Shown: positions 7,509-14,101 of the stretch, piece by piece
Position numbering within the stretch: position 1 is the stretch's first letter
Layout: each line of letters begins with the position of its first letter
Origin: JAXGPP01 sp964436865
GTDB taxonomy: Bacteria > Planctomycetota > Planctomycetia > Pirellulales > Thermoguttaceae
Direction of reading: 5' to 3'
NCBI GenBank assembly: GCA_964436865.1
Contig: CAYTFK010000108.1
Span: 1-19,417, forward strand
Length of the DNA: 19,417 bases
Translations under genes and position numbers: made by a program
The notes under the pieces: generated by a model
The model's input: only the letters and a program-made list of their open reading frames with translations
Told to the model about the DNA's origin: nothing
Database searches by the model: none

Positions 7509-8342
7509 ATGCGCATCACCGTCCGATGGGGACTTCTGTCACTGGGGTTGCTCATTCTGGCTGTGGGGTCTTGGGCCCTGGCGGCCGAACCCGCGGCCAC
7601 CGAAGCGGCGCGCGGCGCGAGCATGGACCAGCTCATGCCGCAGTGGAACCTGGGCGACGGCTGGGTCGTCGAGACCGTCACGGCCCCGGTTCAAGTCCGC
7701 GCCGACCGCGCCCAATGGAAGACGCAGGCGCGCCCGATCCAGTGGCAGTTCGCGGTGCAGAAATACGAGAAGGTCATCAACGACGACTGCTACCGCGTCG
7801 AAGTCCGCTGCCTTGAAGACGGACCATCGCAGCCCGTCACCGTGCTATGGATCGACAAGCAGTCGCGAACCCTCCGCCAGATCGAGACCCAGTTTCCCGT
7901 GGCCGGCGAACTGCGAACTGTGGTCGAGAACTACCAGTTTTCCAGCGGCCAACCCGCGCCGGTGCTCACGCCGCTCACTGCGTTGCCGGTCGAACTGCCC
8001 GTGTTTCAAGGAGACCAGGCCAAGGGCCTGCAAAAATACAGCTACGAGGTGAGCAGCGGTCCGGCCGGAACGAAGGCCCTTGGAGAGCTGGATTTTGCCT
8101 ACCAGGTCGAACAGGAAGTGGACCGACCCGAACCCGACCATGTGAAAGGCCTCGTTGCCGACAGCTTCGCCAAGGATCTTGCCGTGCAGGAGACCGTCGA
8201 GGTTCGCATCAAGGGCTTCGACCGCCAGGTGCGACAACTCTGGCAAAAGGGGCTTCCCTGGCCCGTTTATAGCGATAATGGAACCACCGTCTCGCGCCTC
8301 GTGAAATTCAACGCGGCCGGTGGCGACGCTCAGCAAGACTGA
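7509..8342 (+). CDS. Secreted protein of unknown function
   Basis: A 277-residue protein with a signal peptide (1 to about 26: basic start MRITVRW, a Leu-rich core, then WALAAEP). The mature part is a soluble, beta-rich looking domain with LGDGWVVETVTAP (about 50-62), CYRVEVRCLE with two Cys (about 97-106) and VLWIDKQSRTLRQIE. It ends with a C-terminal segment containing LVKFNAAG. I do not recognise the family; the layout loosely recalls secreted sorting or lipid-shuttle beta domains, without motif support. GAGAGGAG before the ATG fixes the start. It is the first gene of a four-gene block of exported proteins, 108 bases before the transglutaminase-like gene, so it is likely cotranscribed. Confidence 0.8.
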   Translation: MRITVRWGLLSLGLLILAVGSWALAAEPAATEAARGASMDQLMPQWNLGDGWVVETVTAPVQVRADRAQWKTQARPIQWQFAVQKYEKVINDDCYRVEVRCLEDGPSQPVTVLWIDKQSRTLRQIETQFPVAGELRTVVENYQFSSGQPAPVLTPLTALPVELPVFQGDQAKGLQKYSYEVSSGPAGTKALGELDFAYQVEQEVDRPEPDHVKGLVADSFAKDLAVQETVEVRIKGFDRQVRQLWQKGLPWPVYSDNGTTVSRLVKFNAAGGDAQQD

Positions 8343-8450
8343 TTCCCGGATGGATTGCGGAACGAGGGCCCATGAAAACAAGCCCGCCTTCCCGCTCAAC
8401 GTTGGAAGTGTTCCACAGTCAACCGCGGAACCCATAGACGGAGGTGTCTT

Positions 8451-10109
8451 ATGAGATCGGCTGCGATTGCGGCCCTGGCGCTTTGTCTGGCCCTGGCGCT
8501 GCGAGCCGAAGCGGGAGTGGATGAGGCTGCGGCGAAGCATACGCCCTGGTCGGGCTACTGGTGGCCGATCGGCGAGGGCTCACTCCTGGGCCCGCTGGCC
8601 AAGTACGATCAAGCTACCGGTTCCGCCGCCGCGCAATGGGAAATGGCCAACAACCCGCCTGGCCCCAATGTGCCCCAATGGCACGGCTACTGCCACGCTT
8701 GGGCCGCCGCGGCCGTCCTCGATAAAGAGCCGAAGCAGCCCGTGTCGGCGGCCGGCGGCCGCATCACGCTCGGCGTCGGCGACCAGAAAGGGATTCTCTC
8801 CGTGGCGCACAGCCAGGACGTTTCCAACTCCTATGGCGACCGCTTTGGCGATGGCATGGGAAGCGACGACTACTACGACCTGGCCCCCGACGAGCTGTGG
8901 CGGCTCTTGCGGCTCTACATCAAGCAGCAGGGAGTGCCGCTCATCCTCGACATCGAGGCCGGCGACGAAGTCTGGAATTACCCGGTATACGCATACCGTA
9001 TAGAATATTCGCCCTATGGAAGCTCGGGACTGCAACTGGCCCAGCTCTCGCTGTGGATGGCCGACGACGAGGTGCCGCCCGACTTCGTTGGCACCAAGCC
9101 AAGCCACGAGACGTACACGTTCACTTTCCAGATCGCCGGCGGCTCGATCGTGATGGGCTCGGCGCGCTGGGTGGGCAACAGCCAGACGGCGCACCCCGAC
9201 TTCGCCTGGTATCCCTATGTCGTCGTTTCCAGCAATCCGTACGTCAAATACGCCACGGTGCGGCAACTCGTTTCCGGCGGCCAGGTGGGCGGCGCTTCGC
9301 CCGGTGGCGCTTCGCCCGGTGGCGTTTCGCCGGGTGGCGTTTCCCCCGGCGGCTCCACCAATCCGCCGGCCAATCCCCCGCCGCTCATCGGCGGCGGCCC
9401 CGGTTCCAGGCCGCCCACTTCAATGCCGCCAGGCATCGTCGGACCGGGTTCTGTCGGCGGGCCGCCGGCCATCGGGGGCGGACCGCCAACCATCCCGGGC
9501 GGGCCGCCTCCCAGCGGGCTGCCTGGTGTGCCTCCCGGAGCCAATCCGGCGTGGCTCAACAACGGACTCCCTGTCAGCCCGGCCCAGTTGGTCGACACGA
9601 TCGCCGACCGGACATCGACCTTCGGCCTCGACGTGACGGTCGATCGATTCGACGGTGGACAATACGTCTTCGGCGAAGGCTTCTCTGTCCGCGGCAAAGC
9701 CGATCGCGACGGCTTCCTGTATCTCCTGTGCATCGACGGCCAGGGTGGCCTGACTCTCCTGCCCCCGGTGCTCGGTTCGGAAACGGCCCGCGTCACCGCC
9801 GGGCAGCCCTTCCTGGTCGGACCCTATCCGGTGCCCGGCGTGCCGGGCGTGGCCCGCGTCAAGGCGGTCATCACCGGCCAGCGACTTGCGATTACCGGTC
9901 TGATCCGCGGCAAAGGAAAAACCGGACAGCAAATCTCGCCGCAGCCCTTCCGCTGGTGCCCCTCGCAACAGCAACAACTCCGCGGCATGTTGGTCAAATA
10001 CATCCAGCAGCAACCGGCCCAGGGGCAAGTGCCGGCCAGCAAACCCGGCAAGCTCTTCGGTAGCTTCGCGCAAGACGAAGTCGCGTTCTACGTCGGGCCG
10101 CCCCAATGA
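8451..10109 (+). CDS. Secreted transglutaminase-elicitor-like protein with C-terminal DUF4384-like domain
   Basis: 552 residues. Signal peptide 1-21. Residues about 30-275 resemble the transglutaminase-elicitor family (the fold of the Phytophthora Pep-13 protein; bacterial members exist): TPWSGYWWPI (31-40), KYDQ (51-54), then HGYCHAWAAAAVLDKEP (78-94), where Cys81 is the likely nucleophile. Further matches are LGVGDQKGIL, DEVWNYPVYAYR (172-183) and a late NSQTAHPDFAWYPY with His248 and Asp250 as candidate triad members. Residues 280-370 are a Gly/Pro linker with GASPG repeats. Residues about 392-500 resemble DUF4384: LDVTVDRFDGGQYVFGEGF, then GFLYLLCIDGQGGLTLLPP. It may crosslink or cleave extracellular proteins; that is inference. 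GGAGGTG before the ATG supports the start. The caspase-like gene follows after 28 bases, so they are very likely in one operon. Confidence 0.75.
   Translation: MRSAAIAALALCLALALRAEAGVDEAAAKHTPWSGYWWPIGEGSLLGPLAKYDQATGSAAAQWEMANNPPGPNVPQWHGYCHAWAAAAVLDKEPKQPVSAAGGRITLGVGDQKGILSVAHSQDVSNSYGDRFGDGMGSDDYYDLAPDELWRLLRLYIKQQGVPLILDIEAGDEVWNYPVYAYRIEYSPYGSSGLQLAQLSLWMADDEVPPDFVGTKPSHETYTFTFQIAGGSIVMGSARWVGNSQTAHPDFAWYPYVVVSSNPYVKYATVRQLVSGGQVGGASPGGASPGGVSPGGVSPGGSTNPPANPPPLIGGGPGSRPPTSMPPGIVGPGSVGGPPAIGGGPPTIPGGPPPSGLPGVPPGANPAWLNNGLPVSPAQLVDTIADRTSTFGLDVTVDRFDGGQYVFGEGFSVRGKADRDGFLYLLCIDGQGGLTLLPPVLGSETARVTAGQPFLVGPYPVPGVPGVARVKAVITGQRLAITGLIRGKGKTGQQISPQPFRWCPSQQQQLRGMLVKYIQQQPAQGQVPASKPGKLFGSFAQDEVAFYVGPPQ
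9291..9350 (+). repeat. Four 15-bp tandem repeats encoding GASPG/GVSPG
   Basis: Four in-frame 15-base units (9291-9305, 9306-9320, 9321-9335, 9336-9350) encode GASPG, GASPG, GVSPG, GVSPG. They begin the Gly/Pro linker between the transglutaminase-like and DUF4384-like domains. The unit length equals that of the PPSQ repeat in the 6078-7103 gene. Confidence 0.9.
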
Positions 10110-10137
10110 CGGAGTTCCACGAGAGGAGTAAGACGCC

Positions 10138-11879
10138 ATGCAGCGTTCCATATCTACGTTAAACCGCCGATGGTCGCTCCCCGGCGCCTTCTGCCTCGCG
10201 CTTGCCGCAGCGATCGCCGCCGGCTCCGCATCCCACGTTCTCGCCCAGGAAGGCGATCCCTTGTCCGGCGCGCGGGCGCGGGCCTTGACGGTCGAATACA
10301 TCAAGAACGAACAGCCGCAGTTTTACGTCCGCGTCGAGGTCGACCGGCCTGATCGGACCTACCGGGTGGGAGACGTCCTGCACGCAACCGTCCGCTCGGA
10401 GCGGGCCGGCTATCTCTATCTGCTCTATGTCGACGCCACGGGAAATTGTGCCTGCGTCTACCCCAACAGCTACCAGACCCAAAACCAGATTCCCGCCGGC
10501 CAGCCGATCGTTGTCCCCGATCCGGCCGCACCGTTCCGTTTCCGGGTATCGCAGCCGGCCGGAGAGGAACTGCTCAAGGCGATTGTCTCCTCCGAGCCGC
10601 TCGCCGAATTGCAGCTTAAGGAACTGACCAAGGGGTTTGCCACGCCCATCTCCGCCGGCCAGATCGCCGCCGTCAGCAAGGAACTGAATCAGAAAGCGAT
10701 CCAGGTCGAGGCCAAAGACGCGGTCGATGCCGGCTGGGCCGAACATGAAGTCAAGCTGCTCACTGTGGCCGATGGCGGGCCGGTGGCAGCCCCCGGAACT
10801 CCCGCCACGGGCGGGCCGGCCGTGGCGGCCGGTGCGCCCGGTATCGTGGTCGGTCCCGCCACGGCGGCCGGGCCGGGCAATCCCGCCCTGGCGCCGGCCG
10901 GAGGACTGNNNNNNNNNNNNNNNNNNNNNNNNNNNNNNNNNNNNNNNNNNNNNNNNNNNNNNNNNNNNNNNNNNNNNNNNNNNNNNNNNNNNNNNNNNNN
11001 NNNNNNNNTCCCGCCACGGCGGCCGGGCCGGGCAATCCCGCCCTGGCGCCGGCCGGAGGACTGCCCGGCAAGCCGCGGCGGGTGGGGCTCTTCGTCGGAG
11101 TCTCCGATTTCCGCGATCCCAACATCCGCGATCTTTCCAGTGCGCACCGCGATGCCCAAGTGCTGGCCGACGTAATGAAGCAGTTCTGCGGACTCGATGA
11201 CCTCCGCGTACTCGTCAACGAGCAGGCCACGTTGCAGAACGTCGCCCGCGGCATTCGCGATTGGCTCCCCCAAACGACGCGCCCCGGCGATACGGTATTC
11301 ATCTACTGGTCGGGCCACGGGGGACGCTGCGCCGATGTGGCCAACGGCGACGAGAAGGACGGCTACGACGAATACCTCGTGCCGCACGACGGTTCGCTCG
11401 ACCATGTCGCTACGACGATGCTGCTCGACGACACCTTCGGGGTCTGGTTGCAGGGACTCGATGGCCGCAAACTGGTAGTGATCCTCGACACGTGCCACAG
11501 CGGCGGACAGAGCGTCGCGGAAAAATCTCTCTCCAAAGGGTTGCCGATCGATCTGCCCATGAAGGCGGCGGCCCCCTTCGACTTCTTCGACGGCGAGTTG
11601 GCGCGCACCAAGGATATCGGCCAGCGCGAGACGGCCGTCCTCGCTTCATCGCAGGCCGCGCAGGTGTCGTTCGAACGCCGCGAACGCGACTTGAGCATCA
11701 TGACGTTCTGCCTGGTGGAACTGCTTCGCAGCTCAAACGGCCCCGTTTCGCTCCAGGACGCCTACCGGATGCTCCAGCAAAGCGTTCCCGCCTACGTCGA
11801 GCGCGCCTTCCCCGGCAGCACTCAAACCCCTATCCTGGTCGACTACACCACGCCGCCGCTGTACTTACGAGTGCAGTGA
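10138..11879 (+). CDS. Secreted DUF4384 + caspase-like (C14, metacaspase type) protein, interrupted by an assembly gap
   Basis: N-terminal signal peptide (about 14-36, ending HVLAQ). Residues 50-150 resemble DUF4384: FYVRVEVDRPDRTYRVGD, then GYLYLLYVDATGNCACVYPN and QIPAGQPIVVP. An Ala/Gly/Pro linker (about 213-260) leads to a caspase p20-like domain: VGLFVGVSDFRD, IYWSGHGG with catalytic His342, DGYDEYLVPHDG, and VVILDTCHSGG with catalytic Cys401 (numbering after collapsing the gap). The domain ends with LASSQAAQVSFE and a C-terminal VDYTTPPLYLRV. Both dyad residues are present, so it should be an active cysteine protease, of the Arg/Lys-specific metacaspase type by family knowledge. As printed the two halves lie in different frames. 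Removing the 100 N and one of two identical 55-bp flanks joins them in frame as 528 residues. It probably acts in the envelope with the preceding gene. Confidence 0.9.
10854..11063 (+). repeat. Identical 55-bp copies on both sides of the N run
   Basis: Positions 10854-10908 and 11009-11063 are identical over all 55 bases and directly abut the 100-N run on its two sides. This is what is expected when two contigs overlapping by a k-mer of 55 are scaffolded with a fixed 100-N spacer. A true tandem repeat in the linker is the alternative. Confidence 0.9.
10909..11008. other. 100-N scaffold gap
   Basis: Exactly 100 unknown bases inside the Ala/Gly/Pro linker of the caspase-like gene. The round length suggests a placeholder and not a measured gap. 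True missing sequence may be zero. Confidence 0.97.
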
Positions 11880-12263
11880 CAGAAGCTGCATCTTGATCGC
11901 CGAGCCCTTTCCGAGCGGGCTCACTTCGGGCTGCAGCATGATCTCGGCCGCCTCCTCCGCGCTGCGGTTGAACGTATCCGGAGGTCGGGATGTCGAGATC
12001 GTCTCTGCCCGTTACACACACGTCACGATCTCCTGCCTGATCGGAGCCGGTCGCCCGCGGAGCCCCTCCGCCCGGAATCCCCCTGGCATCCTGTGCGATG
12101 ACGCGTGTGTGGGCCCCCCGGTCGGCAACCGCCACAGTCATCGGTCCGGGCACGGCGGATCGGCCGCGGATTTTTCCGGCTCAGGGGTGTCGGCTTCCGC
12201 TCGTCTGCGGCCATAGATAGTCCAGACGAGCACCTTCAACACCCCCATACAAGGAGTCCTGAA
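11880..12263. other. 384-base intergenic region after the caspase-like gene
   Basis: No supported gene. GAGCCC (11902-11907) and GGGCTC (11917-11922) form a 6-bp hairpin about 20 bases after the caspase stop, a weak terminator candidate without a T run. On the minus strand a 52-codon open stretch ends at a TAA at 11867-11865 and reads protein-like near its end (RSAEEAAEIM, then PEVSPLGKGSAIKM), possibly a gene remnant. AAGGAG at 12251-12256 is the ribosome site of the next gene. A T run at about 12171-12175 has no strong stem before it. Confidence 0.4.
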
Positions 12264-12722
12264 ATGAACCGCACGCTCCGCCGCATCGTGACCGCGTTGG
12301 TCGTTACCTCCCTCGCCCTCGCCGGCACCGCCGCTTTCGCCGATGGCGTCAGCTACGTCTGGCCGCCCGCTGGATCGGGTTATCCCGGCGCCGCGGTATG
12401 GCCGCCCGTTCAGCCGCGACTCGGCTTCAGCTACTACTGCATTCCCGGCTACGGCTACCAGGTCACCGGCGTGACCTGGGGCAGCCCCGCCGCCCAGATG
12501 GGCCTCGAAGTGAGCGACGTCGTCCTGTCGATCAACGGCCACAGCCTCAACTACAACGGCGCCCACTACTACGCTCTTCAGAGTGCCGCCAGCCAAGGCG
12601 GCTGGGTCCAGTTGGCCATCCGCGACTGGCGAACCGGCATGATCGTCTACCGCTCGGCGAACCTGTTCGGCTACTCGGGTGGCGGCTACATGGCGGCCCC
12701 CGCGGCGGCCATGGCGTACTGA
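12264..12722 (+). CDS. Small secreted PDZ-like domain protein
   Basis: 152 residues. Signal peptide 1-26 (ends GTAAFA). A short aromatic/Pro-rich stretch (VSYVWPPAG, then AVWPPVQP) leads to a PDZ-like core at about 50-130. In that core, GYQVTGVTWGSPAAQMGLEV followed by SDVVLSINGHSL is the classic PDZ pattern of a post-carboxylate-loop segment and the beta strand that opens the peptide groove; it ends with VQLAIRDWRTG. PDZ domains bind C-terminal peptides, often as adaptors or regulators of periplasmic proteases, but here no catalytic domain is attached. The start is fixed by AAGGAG seven bases before the ATG and by the signal peptide; the in-frame extension to 12105 is discarded. It follows the caspase-like gene after 384 bases and is ended by a strong hairpin. 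Confidence 0.85.
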   Translation: MNRTLRRIVTALVVTSLALAGTAAFADGVSYVWPPAGSGYPGAAVWPPVQPRLGFSYYCIPGYGYQVTGVTWGSPAAQMGLEVSDVVLSINGHSLNYNGAHYYALQSAASQGGWVQLAIRDWRTGMIVYRSANLFGYSGGGYMAAPAAAMAY

Positions 12723-12753
12723 CGAATACCAATTCCTGAATCGAACCGCTTCC

Positions 12754-12794
12754 GCGACCGTGGGACTCCGCATGATGAGGAGACCCGCGGTCGC
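12754..12794 (+). terminator. Intrinsic terminator after the PDZ-like gene
   Basis: A 16-base arm at 12754-12769 (GCGACCGTGGGACTCC) pairs with 12779-12794 with one G-T wobble and one A-A mismatch around a 9-base loop. It is followed by a T-rich stretch (TCTGCTTTCTTG). It lies 31 bases after the PDZ-like stop. Confidence 0.8.
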
Positions 12795-12853
12795 TCTGCT
12801 TTCTTGCCGCGCCAGACCAGATTTCAGAAGGCCGTATCTTTTCCGCTTCAACC

Positions 12854-12884
12854 TTCGCTATTCAGCATTCAGCATTCGCTATTC
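12854..12884. repeat. Short nested repeats TTCGCTATTC and AGCATTC at the ECF 3' end
   Basis: TTCGCTATTC at 12854-12863 and again at 12875-12884, with two tandem AGCATTC units (12864-12870, 12871-12877) between. This AT-rich tract stands out from its GC-rich surroundings, and it contains the stop codon of the ECF sigma gene (12871-12869 on the minus strand). Confidence 0.8.
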
Positions 12885-13504
12885 TCTCCACCCCCGGCCG
12901 GCATCTCCTGTCCCCAGATGTCGCGGATGCGGGCCAGCTTGCGTTCCACTGTCCGCGGAACGCAATCCAGTTCCGTTGCGATCTCTTCGTTGCTGTACCC
13001 CTGCAGCTTCGCCATCGCGATCCGGCGCAGCAGGTCGTCCGGCAGTGCTGCCAGCAATCGGTCGCATTGCTCGGAAATGGCCGCCACCAACTCCGGCGTC
13101 GGCTCGTCTCCCATGACGTCGTCAATCCCCAACTGATGCGAGGCGTCGGCCTTGATGAATACCGATTCCCCCCGCACCGCCCCGCCCCCCCGCTTGTGAC
13201 GATAGGCCCGCCGCAACTGGGCTCCCGCCTTCCGGGCAGTGATCGTCACCAGCAGCTTCCAGAGATCGTGGCGATTGTCCAACTGCGGGAAACGCCCCTC
13301 GGCCGCCCCGCGACAGAGGCTGTGAAAGGCACTCAATACCACGTCTTCTTCATCCGCCTCGCGGCGATGCCCTTCCCCCAGCTTCTGCCGCGCAAGCCGC
13401 ACCAGCCGCTCGTAATACCGCCCCCAAATCTCCCCAATGGCGGCATCATCCCCTTCGGCCAAGCCCTGCAGCCACCGGGTAACCTCATCGTCGCTCGATG
13501 CCAT
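12869..13504 (-). CDS. ECF-type RNA polymerase sigma factor (planctomycete ECF group)
   Basis: Directs RNA polymerase to a dedicated promoter set. The 211-residue protein has region 2 at about 8-100 (YYERLVRLARQKL, then a DEEDVVLSAFHSLCR core and DLWKLLVTITARKA) and region 4 at about 135-200 (LLAALPDDLLRRIAMAKLQG, followed by the helix-turn-helix YSNEEIATELDCVPRTVERKL). Length and layout fit the ECF sigma family common in Planctomycetota. No anti-sigma gene or Ser/Thr kinase lies beside it, so how it is controlled cannot be seen. I chose the ATG at 13504; a GTG at 13510 in frame is also possible, with GAGGG upstream of both. A candidate promoter lies at 13555-13583. It converges on the block of secreted proteins, and whether it controls them is unknown. 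Its C-terminal residues come from a short repeat tract. Confidence 0.92.
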   Translation of the reverse strand: MASSDDEVTRWLQGLAEGDDAAIGEIWGRYYERLVRLARQKLGEGHRREADEEDVVLSAFHSLCRGAAEGRFPQLDNRHDLWKLLVTITARKAGAQLRRAYRHKRGGGAVRGESVFIKADASHQLGIDDVMGDEPTPELVAAISEQCDRLLAALPDDLLRRIAMAKLQGYSNEEIATELDCVPRTVERKLARIRDIWGQEMPAGGGENSEC

Positions 13505-13554
13505 GATCACGCCACCCTCAAGGGGGAATTATGCCCACCTGAGCATACTGGTGC

Positions 13555-13583
13555 AGTATAGCGCGAATACCCACCCGGAACAA
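13555..13583 (-). promoter_or_regulatory. Candidate promoter of the ECF sigma gene
   Basis: On the minus strand: TTGTTC (13583-13578), a 17-base spacer and TATACT (13560-13555), about 50 bases before the ECF start. The -10 matches five of six consensus bases and the spacing is optimal. Confidence 0.5.
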
Positions 13584-14101
13584 GGGCGCAAGCGCTTGGC
13601 CGCGGCCCGCCGCCAGAGTCCTCGCCCCTACACAGCCCTCTCGTAAACCACGCAGAATACTCGGCAACCGCCTCCGAGATCGACAGCCGCTTGTCCGATG
13701 CCGGCGAGCGCCTAGTATAGTCCGAGACCGCGCAGTGCGCCGGGTCGGATTGCTCCCTGCGGCAGCGACGAGAGATGCCGCTTTCGGTCAGTTCCATCGA
13801 GGCGTTGCGTCCGGGCGAACAGCCTGCGTTTTGGCGCCGCAGCGGCGGTCTCTGAAACCACTCCGGGATTCTGAGCGAATAGGTTATTTGGCCCGCCGGG
13901 TTCGCTCAACCTTGCGCCTTTCCGCGCCTTGGACGGCGGTCAGGCGGCAAATCTGGAGCAGCGTCCTCCAACCGGCCAGGGACGACCGGCAACGTGGCCG
14001 GTAACCCACCGACGGTGTATGCTACGTGCTGATTGGCAGCACTCCGGCAGCCGATCGTGGGCAGGTGTGGGCGCCCTCGATTTGATTTCAAGGCGATGTC
14101 G
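13584..14101. other. Intergenic region between the ECF gene and the export operon
   Basis: 518 bases without a well-supported gene. TTGTCC (13690-13695), a 16-base spacer and TAGTAT (13712-13717) form a possible plus-strand promoter. A 26-codon ORF follows it (ATG 13775 to TGA 13855; starts MPLSVSSIEALRPGEQ) and could be a leader peptide, with low confidence. ACCGGCCA (13971-13978) and TGGCCGGT (13995-14002) form a perfect 8-bp inverted repeat with a 16-base loop. AAGG at 14090-14093 is the ribosome site of the ABC gene at 14102. Confidence 0.4.

Noticed and set aside
8372..8437. A 21-codon mini ORF between the 7509 and 8451 genes
   Set aside because: Very short, with unremarkable composition and only a weak GAGGG before it; not distinguishable from chance.
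9291..9350. CRISPR-like direct repeats
   Set aside because: The units are contiguous 15-mers without spacers and encode GASPG/GVSPG in frame within a protein linker.
10138..11879. A frameshifted or split caspase pseudogene
   Set aside because: The apparent shift comes only from the 100-N placeholder plus a duplicated 55-bp end; collapsing these gives one intact frame with both catalytic residues.
11893..12216. A 107-codon plus-strand open frame between the caspase-like and PDZ-like genes
   Set aside because: No ribosome site, no signal peptide, no recognisable domain, and biased composition unlike neighbouring genes.
13735..14004. An 89-codon plus-strand open frame upstream of the export operon
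   Set aside because: Arg/Ser-rich shadow-like translation, no ribosome site, and it spans the inverted repeat at 13971-14002.
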